The notes below the pieces were generated by a model. That model was not told the DNA's origin. It made no database searches and worked only from the letters and a program-made list of their open reading frames with translations. Made by a program: the position numbers and the translations under genes. This document shows positions 16,255 through 28,313 of a stretch of 64,000 nt of DNA, piece after piece (within the stretch, counting starts at the first letter, position 1; every line of letters starts with the position of its first letter). The stretch is from assembly GCF_019734885.1 (NCBI RefSeq), contig NZ_JAAXCM010000034.1:1-64000 (forward strand), read 5' to 3'. The stretch comes from Pseudocoprococcus catus. Lineage in GTDB: Bacteria > Bacillota > Clostridia > Lachnospirales > Lachnospiraceae.

Positions 16255-16388
16255 TGCGAGCAACGAGCCAAAACGGAGTGTAGAGGCCGCGATAACTTGA
16301 GAAACTCGTGGAGCGTGTTTCTCATAGTTGGCAGAGCACACTCCTTTTGGCTGAATGCGAGTTCTTCTAATACAAAAGTTATCCTTGA
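16255..16388. repeat. Nested inverted-repeat element upstream of groES
   Basis: Gap between glnS and groES. AGCCAAAACGGAGTGT (16266-16281) pairs with ACACTCCTTTTGGCT (16338-16352), one bulged base. Inside, GAGAAAC (16299-16305) pairs with GTTTCTC (16317-16323). GATAACTT (16291-16298) can alternatively pair with AAGTTATC near 16377-16384. ATGCGAG flanks the outer arms as a direct repeat (near 16254 and 16355). The layout suggests a structured RNA or a MITE-like mobile repeat, not a gene. Confidence 0.5.
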
Positions 16389-16494
16389 GTTTTTTGCTCA
16401 ATTTAACAATTTAAAAATGAGAGATATAGTGAGTAAAAATGAGAACAAGTGATGTTTGCTAATAAAATTCACAAATAATCGCCTCTGAATAAAG

Positions 16495-16523
16495 TTGCAC
16501 ATTTTTGAAAAATTAAATAATAT
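16495..16523 (+). promoter_or_regulatory. groESL promoter
   Basis: TTGCAC (16495-16500), 17-base spacer, TAATAT (16518-16523). Start of transcription near 16530, just before the CIRCE element. Confidence 0.7.
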
Positions 16524-16534
16524 ATAACCATCGA

Positions 16535-16561
16535 TTAGCACTCAAATCAAGTGAGTGCTAG
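16535..16561 (+). promoter_or_regulatory. CIRCE operator (HrcA site)
   Basis: TTAGCACTC - 9 bases - GAGTGCTAG. Only the last base differs from the consensus GAGTGCTAA. It lies at the transcription start and is the known binding site for the HrcA heat-shock repressor, so groESL should be induced on heat stress. hrcA itself is not in the window. Confidence 0.95.
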
Positions 16562-16593
16562 CAAATGATAATAATGATTATATATCCATTTGA

Positions 16594-16899
<306 letters not shown>

Positions 16900-16935
16900 T
16901 CATTTACTCAGACAGACTTATTCCTATATTTTTAA

Positions 16936-18582
<1,647 letters not shown>

Positions 18583-18608
18583 TCACATAATACTTTTACA
18601 AAAGATGA

Positions 18609-18640
18609 GGGTTGCCGCATATTGCGGCAGCCCTTTGCTT
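18609..18640 (+). terminator. Terminator of groESL
   Basis: GGG-TTGCCGC, loop ATATT, GCGGCA-GCCC, then TTTGCTTGTT. Confidence 0.65.
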
Positions 18641-18667
18641 GTTCTTGCGTCTTTTATCGTGTATAAT
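18639..18667 (+). promoter_or_regulatory. Promoter for the small membrane protein
   Basis: TTGTTC (18639-18644), 17-base spacer, consensus TATAAT (18662-18667). Confidence 0.6.
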
Positions 18668-18699
18668 AGAAGAAAAATTACAAAGGAGCAGCAGACGAG

Positions 18700-19218
18700 A
18701 TGTACAACAGCACAAATGGAGATGCCTTTTGCGAAGTTCTTGTCAAACGCAGGAGAGGTACTCCGGAAACAGTGAAAATGGTTCTGTCCATACTGGCAGG
18801 AATGGTCGTATCCATACTCATTTTTATGTTCATACCAATGTTTTTCATTTTGATCGTTCCGGTATGGGCACTGATTGTATTCGTGATCAAAATGCAGAAA
18901 AGGGAATATGAATATATCTTTACATCAGGAGATCTGGATATTGACGCATTGATCGGAGATTATAAGAGAAAGAATATATTCAGCCTTTCTATGGAGCATA
19001 TGACATTGATTGCGCCTGAGAATTCCCATGATCTGGATGGCTATAAGGGGAATCCAAACTACCGTCATTATGATTTCAGTGCCAATGATGCTATGTTGAC
19101 AAATTACATCATTATAGGGAATTGGAATAATCAGCAGGTTTTTGTTAAATTTACACCTAATGAACGTCTTTTAGATGATATGTTCAGAATCTCCCCAGGC
19201 AAAGTCAGACGCAGATAG
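18700..19218 (+). CDS. Small membrane protein of unknown function (DUF6106-like)
   Basis: 172 residues. Residues about 25-63 form two closely spaced hydrophobic segments (MVLSILAGMVVSILIFMFIP and FFILIVPVWALIVFVIK), leaving a charged N-terminus and a roughly 110-residue soluble C-terminal domain. The opening MYNSTNGDAFCEVLVKRR and the IFTSGDLDIDALIGDYKRKN segment recall a family I know from Lachnospiraceae as DUF6106, but this is from memory. It stands alone with its own promoter between groEL and guaB. No function can be assigned. Confidence 0.7.
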   Translation: MYNSTNGDAFCEVLVKRRRGTPETVKMVLSILAGMVVSILIFMFIPMFFILIVPVWALIVFVIKMQKREYEYIFTSGDLDIDALIGDYKRKNIFSLSMEHMTLIAPENSHDLDGYKGNPNYRHYDFSANDAMLTNYIIIGNWNNQQVFVKFTPNERLLDDMFRISPGKVRRR

Positions 19219-19277
19219 ACAAATGTCGCCCCATGGCGGAAAAATAAATAGTATTAATAATACTAATAAAACAATGG

Positions 19278-19306
19278 TTGACTTTTTTTTTACAGTTTGT
19301 TAAACT
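19278..19306 (+). promoter_or_regulatory. Promoter for guaB
   Basis: TTGACT (19278-19283), 17-base spacer, TAAACT (19301-19306). The leader has the inverted repeat TGACAAC (19336-19342)/GTTGTCA (19365-19371), a possible regulatory hairpin. Confidence 0.5.
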
Positions 19307-19353
19307 TTTTAAAAATTAAAGCAAGTCACTATCAATGACAACTTATAATCTGA

Positions 19354-20856
<1,503 letters not shown>

Positions 20857-20861
20857 TCTGT

Positions 20862-20890
20862 AACTGTTCAGAGCCAAGCTCTGAACAGTT
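20862..20890 (+). terminator. First hairpin after guaB
   Basis: AACTGTTCAGAGC, loop CAA, GCTCTGAACAGTT: perfect 13-bp stem but weak T-run. Confidence 0.55.
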
Positions 20891-20914
20891 ATCTTAATCT
20901 TATGAAATAAGCCG

Positions 20915-20961
20915 GCTGCTGCAGGATTGAAGAAAAATTTTCAATTTTGCAGCAGCTTTTT
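20915..20961 (+). terminator. Second terminator after guaB
   Basis: GCTGCTGCA (20915-20923)/TGCAGCAGC (20948-20956) with inner TTGAA/TTCAA, followed by TTTTTGCATATTTTTT. Confidence 0.75.
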
Positions 20962-21005
20962 GCATATTTTTTTCTAGTGGCCGGATAATAAAAGGATGAC
21001 CCTTG

Positions 21006-21035
21006 TTTACGATTAATATCAAAATGTGTTATAAT
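21006..21035 (+). promoter_or_regulatory. Promoter for the M16C peptidase
   Basis: TTTACG (21006-21011), 18-base spacer, TATAAT (21030-21035). Confidence 0.5.
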
Positions 21036-21072
21036 AGATGGCACGAATGCGAAAATGATCAGGAGGCATATA

Positions 21073-24012
21073 ATGACAGATAAATTTACCAATATTCCGG
21101 CTGCCTATGAAATTGTCAGTCTGGAGTATATAGATGAGATCAAATCCCAGGCAGCCCTTTTGCGTCACAAGAAGACAGGGGCAAGAGCAGCAGTTCTTGC
21201 TAATGATGACGAGAACAAAACTTTCAATATCGGATTCAGGACCCCGCCAAAAGACAGCACAGGTGTTGCTCACATTATGGAACATTCTGTATTGTGCGGT
21301 TCAGAGAAATTCCCGGCCAAGGATCCCTTTGTAGAACTGGCCAAGGGATCTCTGAATACATTTTTGAATGCCATGACTTATCCGGATAAAACTGTTTACC
21401 CGATTGCCAGCTGTAACGATGCGGATTTTCAGAATCTGATGCATGTTTATCTGGATGCGGTTTTCCATCCGAATATTTATATTCATGATAAGATATTCAG
21501 ACAGGAAGGCTGGCATTATGAATTAACAGATAAGCATGCACCGCTGATCTACAACGGTGTTGTCTATAATGAAATGAAGGGTGCTTTTTCATCACCCGAA
21601 CAGATTTTATACAGAAAGATCACAGATTCCCTGTTCCCGGATACGATCTACAGTGTAGAGTCCGGCGGTGATCCGGATGTTATTCCTGAACTGACCTATG
21701 AACAGTTCCTTGACTTCCACAGAAAATACTATCATCCGTCTAACAGTTATATTTATCTGTATGGCAATATGGACGTGGCAGAAAAGCTTGCTTTTATTGA
21801 CGAAGAATACCTGTGCCATTATGATAATGCACAGGTAGATTCCGCCATAGCAAGACAGCTGCCATTTAAACACAGCACTGTAACTCGCGGTGAATATCCC
21901 ATCGGCAATGATGACCGTGAAGAGAATGCAGCCTATATGGCTTACAGCTGGGTGATCGGTGACAGTCTTGATGCCAAACTTTGCCTTGCCTTCCAGATTC
22001 TTGAATATGCACTGATGGATGCTCCGGGTGCACCTTTGAAACAGGCACTTTTAGACCAGAAACTGGGTGAGGATATCTATGGAATGTTTGAGACAAGCCT
22101 GCTTCAGCCGTATCTCTCCATCATTATCAAGAACATGAATGAAGCTGACAGAGATCAGATTGTTCAGATCATCCGTACAGAGCTGGCAAAACTGGCAGAA
22201 GGCGGATTAAACCACCGGACATTGGAAGGTGTGCTTAATTATTATGAATTCAAGTCCAGAGAAGGCGATTTTGGTCGTTGGCCTAAAGGACTGATGTATG
22301 GTCTTCAGCTGATGGACAGCTGGTTGTATGATGACAATAAGCCTTTTGTACATCTGAAGTTCCAGGCAATTTATGATGAGTTAAGAGAAGGTCTCTCACA
22401 GAACTATTTCGAAGGTTTGCTCAAACAGTATATGATTGACAATACCCATTGTTCCCTGTATCTGCTTTGTCCGTCTAAGGGGCTCGCAGCAAGGAAGGAA
22501 CAGGCACTGGCTGACAAACTGGCAGAATACAAAGCGTCTCTTTCCGAAGAAGAACAGGAACAGCTGATTACAGCCACTGCAGAACTCAAACAGTATCAGA
22601 GTGAACCGTCACCGAAAGAAATCCTCGAAACAATTCCGCTTCTGACAATTGATGATATCCGCAGGGAAGCTGAACCCATTTATAATAAAGAATTATCAGA
22701 ACATGAGATTCCTATTCTTCAGCATGAAATCGAAACAAACGGCATTGCTTACGTGGATATGCTTTTTGACATTCATCATATCGCCGCTGAAGATGTCCCT
22801 TATCTTGGCATCCTGACGGAAGTCCTTGGCAATATGGATACGGATCATTATACGTATCAGGAACTGACTGATGAAGTGAATTTATATACCGGCGGTCTGC
22901 GGACAGCTGTGAATATTTACGGACTGCAGGGTCAGAATGCATATAAGCCGAGATTTGAATTATCAGGAAAAGTATTATACAGCAAAGTATCCAAGCTGTT
23001 CGAATTATTTGAAGAAATCCTGCTTCATACCCATTTTGACGATGAGAAACGTCTGAAGGAAATTCTGAACCAACTGAAATCTCGGCTGGAGATGGGCTTT
23101 ATGTCCAATGGCCATTCAACAGCGGTCAACAGAGCCATGTCCTATTTTAGCCAGGGAAGCTGGTACAAAGAACTTGTTGAGGGTATCGCATTCTATCAAT
23201 TTCTGTGTGATACACTGAAAAATTATGAGACAAGGAAAGTTGAAGTTATCCGCAGATTGAATAGCATTGGTCAGAAGATTTTCAGAAAAGCGTATCTTCT
23301 GGCAGACATGACAATGAATCAGGAAGGGCTGCAGCTCTGCCTGAAACCTCTTGCAGCCTTTGAGGGCAAGCTTTATACAACGCCGATGTCAGAAACAGAC
23401 TGCAGCATCAAGGCAGTCGGCATATGTCCGAAACATGGAGAAGCCTTCATTACAGCCGGCATGGTGCAGTATAACGCCTGCACAGGCAGCTTTGCAGAAT
23501 CAGGCATCACCTACAATGGCAGCATGAATGTTTTGAAGAATGTTCTGGGCAATGAATATCTTTGGAACAATGTCAGAGTCAAAGGCGGTGCTTATGGCTG
23601 TATGTGCGGATTTGCGCCAAGCGGCAATGGGTACTTTACATCCTATAGGGATCCGAATCTGGCAAAAACTTATGATATTTATACAGATGCCGCCGCTTAT
23701 GTCCAGTCCTTAGAGTTAGATGAGAGAGAACTGACCAAATATATCATCGGTGCCATCGGTGCCATTGATACACCGATGACAGCCTCAATGAAGGGCAGCC
23801 GTTCATTGGCTGCATATCTTGGGGAACGCAGCTTTGAACAGATTCAGAAGAACAGGGATGAGCTTCTTTCTACCACAGTCGAAGATTTAAGGAAGCTTTC
23901 AGGAGCAGTTGCCGCCATTACTGAAGCAGGACATATCTGTGTTATCGGCAGTGAGAGTAAGATCACAGAAGAAAAAGAACGATTTGAGCATGTAGAACAG
24001 CTTATTCAGTAG
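21073..24012 (+). CDS. M16C (presequence-protease-like) zinc metallopeptidase
   Basis: 979 residues, the full length of PreP/falcilysin-type insulinase-family peptidases, which cut peptides inside a closed two-half chamber. The inverted zinc motif is HIMEH in GVAHIMEHSVLCGSEKFP, followed by KGSLNTFLNAMTYPDKTVYP and the distal zinc Glu in YNGVVYNEMKGAFSSPE. The central M16C-associated region and the inactive second half follow. No signal peptide, so cytoplasmic. AGGAGG at 21061-21066 selects ATG 21073. In bacteria the role is probably peptide turnover; not linked to its neighbours. Confidence 0.92.
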   Translation: MTDKFTNIPAAYEIVSLEYIDEIKSQAALLRHKKTGARAAVLANDDENKTFNIGFRTPPKDSTGVAHIMEHSVLCGSEKFPAKDPFVELAKGSLNTFLNAMTYPDKTVYPIASCNDADFQNLMHVYLDAVFHPNIYIHDKIFRQEGWHYELTDKHAPLIYNGVVYNEMKGAFSSPEQILYRKITDSLFPDTIYSVESGGDPDVIPELTYEQFLDFHRKYYHPSNSYIYLYGNMDVAEKLAFIDEEYLCHYDNAQVDSAIARQLPFKHSTVTRGEYPIGNDDREENAAYMAYSWVIGDSLDAKLCLAFQILEYALMDAPGAPLKQALLDQKLGEDIYGMFETSLLQPYLSIIIKNMNEADRDQIVQIIRTELAKLAEGGLNHRTLEGVLNYYEFKSREGDFGRWPKGLMYGLQLMDSWLYDDNKPFVHLKFQAIYDELREGLSQNYFEGLLKQYMIDNTHCSLYLLCPSKGLAARKEQALADKLAEYKASLSEEEQEQLITATAELKQYQSEPSPKEILETIPLLTIDDIRREAEPIYNKELSEHEIPILQHEIETNGIAYVDMLFDIHHIAAEDVPYLGILTEVLGNMDTDHYTYQELTDEVNLYTGGLRTAVNIYGLQGQNAYKPRFELSGKVLYSKVSKLFELFEEILLHTHFDDEKRLKEILNQLKSRLEMGFMSNGHSTAVNRAMSYFSQGSWYKELVEGIAFYQFLCDTLKNYETRKVEVIRRLNSIGQKIFRKAYLLADMTMNQEGLQLCLKPLAAFEGKLYTTPMSETDCSIKAVGICPKHGEAFITAGMVQYNACTGSFAESGITYNGSMNVLKNVLGNEYLWNNVRVKGGAYGCMCGFAPSGNGYFTSYRDPNLAKTYDIYTDAAAYVQSLELDERELTKYIIGAIGAIDTPMTASMKGSRSLAAYLGERSFEQIQKNRDELLSTTVEDLRKLSGAVAAITEAGHICVIGSESKITEEKERFEHVEQLIQ

Positions 24013-24081
24013 GTTTACTCATTCAGAGATAGCAAATTGAAAATATATAAAACACTTATTAAATAAAACAGGGGAGATTTT

Positions 24082-24984
24082 ATGAATCAACAGTACAAAT
24101 CCGGCTTTGCCACATTGATCGGCCGTCCGAATGTAGGCAAATCCACATTAATGAATCATTTGATCGGACAGAAGATTGCTATTACGTCCAACAAACCGCA
24201 GACAACAAGAAATCGTATTCAAACTGTATACACGAGTGAAGAAGGACAGATTGTTTTTGTCGATACACCGGGTATCCATAAAGCCAAGAACAAACTTGGT
24301 GAATATATGGTAAATGTTGCTGAGCGTACACTGAGTGAAGTAGATGTTATTCTCTGGCTTGTTGAACCGACGACATTTATCGGTGCCGGTGAACAGCATA
24401 TCGCAGAACAGTTAAGGAAGACAAAGACACCGATCATCCTTGTTATCAACAAGATTGACACAGTCAAAAGAGAAGAGATTCTCAAGAGTATCGATGCCTA
24501 CAAAGATATCTGTGATTTTGCGGAAATCGTACCTTGCTCTGCTCTTAAAGGCGACAATACAAAAGACCTGATCGATGCGATTATGAAATATTTGCCGTAT
24601 GGCCCGCAGTTTTACGATGAGGATACCGTAACCGATCAGCCGGAGAGACAGATCGTGGCAGAACTGATCCGTGAGAAGGCGCTTCGCTCCCTGAATGAAG
24701 AAGTACCACATGGTATTGCCGTATCCATTGATCAGATGAAGGCCCGCAACAGAAAACTTATTGATATTGATGCGACAATTATTTGTGAGCGTGATTCTCA
24801 TAAAGGTATTATCATCGGCAAGCAGGGTGCAATGCTGAAGAAAATCGGATCTCAGGCAAGACCTGAAATCGAAGATATGCTTGGCAAAAAAGTCAATTTA
24901 AAACTTTGGGTCAAGGTCAAGAAAGACTGGAGAGACAGTGATTTCCTGATCAAAAATTTCGGATACGACAAGAAAGAATACTAA
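24082..24984 (+). CDS. era: Ribosome-assembly GTPase Era
   Basis: 300 residues. G1 LIGRPNVGKSTLMNHL, G3 VDTPGIHKAKNKLGEYM, G4 NKID; C-terminal KH domain with IIIGKQGAMLKKIGSQARPE that binds the 3' end of 16S rRNA. Needed for 30S maturation. recO starts 15 bases after its stop, the conserved Firmicutes order. Confidence 0.97.
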   Translation: MNQQYKSGFATLIGRPNVGKSTLMNHLIGQKIAITSNKPQTTRNRIQTVYTSEEGQIVFVDTPGIHKAKNKLGEYMVNVAERTLSEVDVILWLVEPTTFIGAGEQHIAEQLRKTKTPIILVINKIDTVKREEILKSIDAYKDICDFAEIVPCSALKGDNTKDLIDAIMKYLPYGPQFYDEDTVTDQPERQIVAELIREKALRSLNEEVPHGIAVSIDQMKARNRKLIDIDATIICERDSHKGIIIGKQGAMLKKIGSQARPEIEDMLGKKVNLKLWVKVKKDWRDSDFLIKNFGYDKKEY

Positions 24985-24999
24985 GAAAGACGGTTTTAG

Positions 25000-25752
25000 A
25001 TGGCAGAACTGATCAAAGTAACGGGCATGGTCATTTCAACGATGCCTGTGGGAGAATATGATAAACGGGTTGTCATTCTGACAAAGGAAAGGGGCAAGAT
25101 CCACGGGTTTTCCAGGGGCGCCAAACGTCCCGGCAATAGCCTGATGGCAGCTTCCCAACCCTTTGTATTCGGTGAATTTATGCTGCTTGAAGGGCGCAGT
25201 GCTTACACTATTTCAAGTGTCCGGGTGCTGAATTATTTTGAAGAGTTCAGAAAGGATATGGATGCCACCTGCTATGGATGCTATTTTCTGGAATTTGCAG
25301 ATTATTACGGCCGGGAGAATGCCGATGATCTGGAGATGCTGAAGCTCCTTTATCAGACCGTGCGGGCACTTTGTAAAAAGACAATTGCCTATCCTTTGAT
25401 TCGGTGCATTTATGAATTGAAAATTATGGCTGTCAACGGAGAGTGTCCTCAATGCTTCGAATGTGCCTGCTGTCATTGTACAGACCCGTTAACAGTTTTC
25501 AGCAGCCGGTACAGTGGACTTTTATGCAGTAAATGCGCTTTTCATGAGAAGATGACGACGATTCCTGTAAGCCCTGCAGCTGTTTACACAATGCAGTATA
25601 TCATCAGTACACCTGTTGAAAAGCTTTATACCTTCACCGTATCAGATGAAGTTCTGGAAAATCTTAAAAATATCATTGAACGATACCGTAACCAATATAT
25701 TGACAGACGTTTTAAATCCCTTGAGATCTTGACCATGATGGAAGACATGTGA
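25000..25752 (+). CDS. recO: DNA repair protein RecO
   Basis: 250 residues: N-terminal OB fold (KVTGMVISTMPVGEYDKRVV, HGFSRGAKRPGNSLMAASQP) and C-terminal helical part with a four-Cys zinc site, CPQC and CSKC plus intervening CACCHC. Loads RecA at gaps with RecFR. Same transcript as era. The ribosome site is weak, consistent with translational coupling. Confidence 0.93.
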   Translation: MAELIKVTGMVISTMPVGEYDKRVVILTKERGKIHGFSRGAKRPGNSLMAASQPFVFGEFMLLEGRSAYTISSVRVLNYFEEFRKDMDATCYGCYFLEFADYYGRENADDLEMLKLLYQTVRALCKKTIAYPLIRCIYELKIMAVNGECPQCFECACCHCTDPLTVFSSRYSGLLCSKCAFHEKMTTIPVSPAAVYTMQYIISTPVEKLYTFTVSDEVLENLKNIIERYRNQYIDRRFKSLEILTMMEDM

Positions 25753-25786
25753 TCCATGGAAGATACATAAATTTATCAAAAAGGGA

Positions 25787-25815
25787 TTGAAAAACTGGTA
25801 TTTTAAGGATACAAT
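25787..25815 (+). promoter_or_regulatory. Promoter for the lipoprotein gene
   Basis: TTGAAA (25787-25792), 17-base spacer, TACAAT (25810-25815). Confidence 0.55.
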
Positions 25816-25847
25816 GAATGGGACATACACAGACTGGAGGTAATATT

Positions 25848-26483
25848 ATGAGACACCGTGTATTACTGGCTGTATTGCTGTGCATGACTCTTCTGGCCGG
25901 ATGCAGCGGAAGGAAAGTTGATCTGTCAAATGAGACAGTTTCAACGATCGGCGTGAATGGAGACGGTTCTGTTGAAGAAGTGGTGGTTGAGACTTTTGAC
26001 AAAGATTATTATTCTCTGACGGAACTGACAGCGTATGTCAATAAGCAGGTAGATGCATTCAATCAGGCGAATCCTCAGGAACAGCCGGAGAATAAAAAGG
26101 CAGATGATCCGGAGATTACGGCTGTGACGGTTCAGTATGTTGAATCCGACGAAGATGCAAAGACTGCGACGATGGCACTTGGATATCTGAATATGGATAT
26201 CTATGATTCTTTCAATGAAACAAATTTCAAGTTTCTTTCAATGGAAGAGGCTGCTTCAGACAAAAGCATATCGGATATGAATGGTCTGGTTGAGGTGAAG
26301 AGTGGTGAAGAGAAATCTTTTTCAGATTTAACGGAGCACACGCATCTTCATCTGATCTATACAGATAGTTCTGTACACATTCAGACTGGCGGTAAGATTA
26401 TGTACTACAGTAAAGATGCATCATTGACAGATGACTATACAATTCAGACTTCGGATAGTCCTTCAGTGGTTCTCTTCAAGTGA
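25848..26483 (+). CDS. Predicted lipoprotein of unknown function
   Basis: 211 residues. Lipoprotein signal peptide: MRHRVLLAVLLCMTLLAGC, lipobox LAGC with Cys19 as the lipid-attachment site. The mature domain is acidic with alternating strands (for example EVVVETFDKDYYSLTELTAY and LHLIYTDSSVHIQTGGKIMY) and no motif I recognise. GGAGG at 25836-25840 selects ATG 25848 over in-frame 25818. It sits between recO and glyS with its own promoter, so it is an insertion into the usual era-recO-glyS order. Confidence 0.8.
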   Translation: MRHRVLLAVLLCMTLLAGCSGRKVDLSNETVSTIGVNGDGSVEEVVVETFDKDYYSLTELTAYVNKQVDAFNQANPQEQPENKKADDPEITAVTVQYVESDEDAKTATMALGYLNMDIYDSFNETNFKFLSMEEAASDKSISDMNGLVEVKSGEEKSFSDLTEHTHLHLIYTDSSVHIQTGGKIMYYSKDASLTDDYTIQTSDSPSVVLFK

Positions 26484-26526
26484 TTATTCACTTGATAGCA
26501 TAAATTAAAATTGCGAGGTAAAGAAC

Positions 26527-27924
26527 ATGGAAAAAACAATGGAAAAAATCGTAGCACTTGCCAAAGCCCGCGGCTTTGTTTATCCGGGCTCAGAAATTTA
26601 CGGCGGACTTGCCAATACATGGGACTACGGTAACCTTGGCGTTGAATTAAAGAACAATGTAAAAAAAGCCTGGTGGAAGAAATTTATCCAGGAAAATCCT
26701 TATAATGTAGGTGTTGATTGTGCGATTCTGATGAATCCTCAGACATGGATCGCATCCGGCCATCTGGGCGGCTTCTCTGATCCTCTGATGGATTGTAAAG
26801 AATGTCATGAGAGATTCAGAGCAGATAAGCTGATCGAGGATTTCTGTCAGGATAACGGTATTGAACTGGATGGCTCTGTTGATGGCTGGTCCAACGAGCA
26901 GATGGTTAAGTTTATTGATGAGAAGAATGTCTGCTGTCCAACATGCGGCAAGCATAACTTTACAGATATCCGTCAGTTCAACCTGATGTTTAAAACATTC
27001 CAGGGTGTTACAGAAGATGCCAAGAATACCGTTTACTTAAGACCTGAGACAGCACAGGGCATCTTTGTCAACTTCAAGAATGTTCAGAGAACATCCCGTA
27101 AGAAAATTCCATTTGGTATCGGCCAGATTGGTAAATCCTTCAGAAATGAGATCACTCCTGGCAACTTTACATTCAGAACACGAGAATTTGAACAGATGGA
27201 ACTTGAATTCTTCTGTGAACCGGATACAGACCTTGAATGGTTTGCATACTGGAAAGAATTCTGCATTAACTGGCTTCAGACATTAGGCATCAAACCAGAT
27301 GAAATGAGAGTCAGAGATCATGAAGCAGAAGAGCTCTCCTTCTATTCCAAGGCAACTTCCGATATCGAATTCCTCTTCCCATTCGGATGGGGTGAATTAT
27401 GGGGTATTGCTGACAGAACAAACTATGATCTTTCCCGCCATATGGAAGTTTCCGGTGAAGATCTCACATACTTTGATGAAACAAAGAAAGAAAAATACAT
27501 CCCATACGTTATTGAGCCATCTCTGGGTGCTGACCGAGTTGTCCTTGCATTCCTCTGCGGTGCATATGATGAAGAGAATATCGGCACAGAAGAGAAACCT
27601 GATATGCGTACAGTCCTTCATTTCCATCCGGCACTGGCACCTGTTAAGATTGGTGTACTGCCATTATCCAAGAAACTGGGTGAGAAAGCAGAAGCTGTCT
27701 ATACTGAGCTTTCCAAGAACTGGAACTGCGAATATGATGACAGAGGCAATATTGGTAAAAGATACAGAAGACAGGATGAAATCGGTACTCCGTTCTGCGT
27801 AACGTACGATTTTGATTCTGAAGAAGACGGCTGCGTAACTGTTCGTGACAGAGATACAATGGAACAGGAACGTGTGAAGATTGAAGATCTGACAGCATAC
27901 TTCATGGAAAAACTGGCCTACTAA
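26527..27924 (+). CDS. glyS: Glycyl-tRNA synthetase, homodimeric type
   Basis: Class II synthetase of the alpha-2 type (465 residues), not the two-subunit glyQ/glyS form. Motif 1 region [20 protein letters not shown], a zinc-like pair CKECHERF and CCPTC, motif 2 with [18 protein letters not shown] and [20 protein letters not shown], motif 3 [13 protein letters not shown], and the C-terminal anticodon domain. GAGGT lies before the ATG. No T-box is seen in the 43 bases upstream, so it probably shares the lipoprotein transcript. Confidence 0.96.
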   Translation: MEKTMEKIVALAKARGFVYPGSEIYGGLANTWDYGNLGVELKNNVKKAWWKKFIQENPYNVGVDCAILMNPQTWIASGHLGGFSDPLMDCKECHERFRADKLIEDFCQDNGIELDGSVDGWSNEQMVKFIDEKNVCCPTCGKHNFTDIRQFNLMFKTFQGVTEDAKNTVYLRPETAQGIFVNFKNVQRTSRKKIPFGIGQIGKSFRNEITPGNFTFRTREFEQMELEFFCEPDTDLEWFAYWKEFCINWLQTLGIKPDEMRVRDHEAEELSFYSKATSDIEFLFPFGWGELWGIADRTNYDLSRHMEVSGEDLTYFDETKKEKYIPYVIEPSLGADRVVLAFLCGAYDEENIGTEEKPDMRTVLHFHPALAPVKIGVLPLSKKLGEKAEAVYTELSKNWNCEYDDRGNIGKRYRRQDEIGTPFCVTYDFDSEEDGCVTVRDRDTMEQERVKIEDLTAYFMEKLAY

Positions 27925-27966
27925 AATCAAACTTGATTTCTGGCAGATTGCTGCATCATTAACGAT

Positions 27967-28007
27967 AAAAGGCATGTGAAAAATGAGAATTTTTTACATG
28001 CCTTTTT
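27967..28007 (+). terminator. Terminator after glyS
   Basis: AAAAGGCATGT (27967-27977) pairs with ACATGCCTTTT, followed by T-rich sequence. Confidence 0.75.
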
Positions 28008-28313
28008 ACTGGCTGTACGGTGTAGAATTGAAGATGACCCATATTGATGGTCAAAAATTTGTATTGGCCATTTAAAAATGTATACATATGTCGAAGCCTA
28101 TATAGCAAATATTTGTTAAATATTCACTATATAGGCTTTGCTTTTTAAGAAAATAGTGCTAAAATATAGTTGTCGAAACTTATTGTACTTATCAATTTGT
28201 AGTGTATTTTGCACAGGAATTCGAACAGAGCATATATCTGTGATCGGATCTGAAATCTGCGCCGGGACTTCCTGTTAAGTCCCGAATACGCAAACATTTA
28301 AGGGGGCTTTATA
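28008..28313 (+). promoter_or_regulatory. ppdK leader region
   Basis: 306 bases without a gene. An imperfect palindrome TGGTCAA/TTGGCCA lies at 28048-28070. AAGCCTATATAG (28094-28105) pairs perfectly with CTATATAGGCTT (28127-28138), with AATATTT/AAATATT stacked inside, and is followed by TTTGCTTTTT, so it can terminate transcription. A possible TAAAAT -10 is near 28158. CGGGACTT (28263-28270) pairs with AAGTCCCG (28277-28284) 15 bases before the AAGGGGG ribosome site. No known riboswitch is recognised. Confidence 0.45.
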
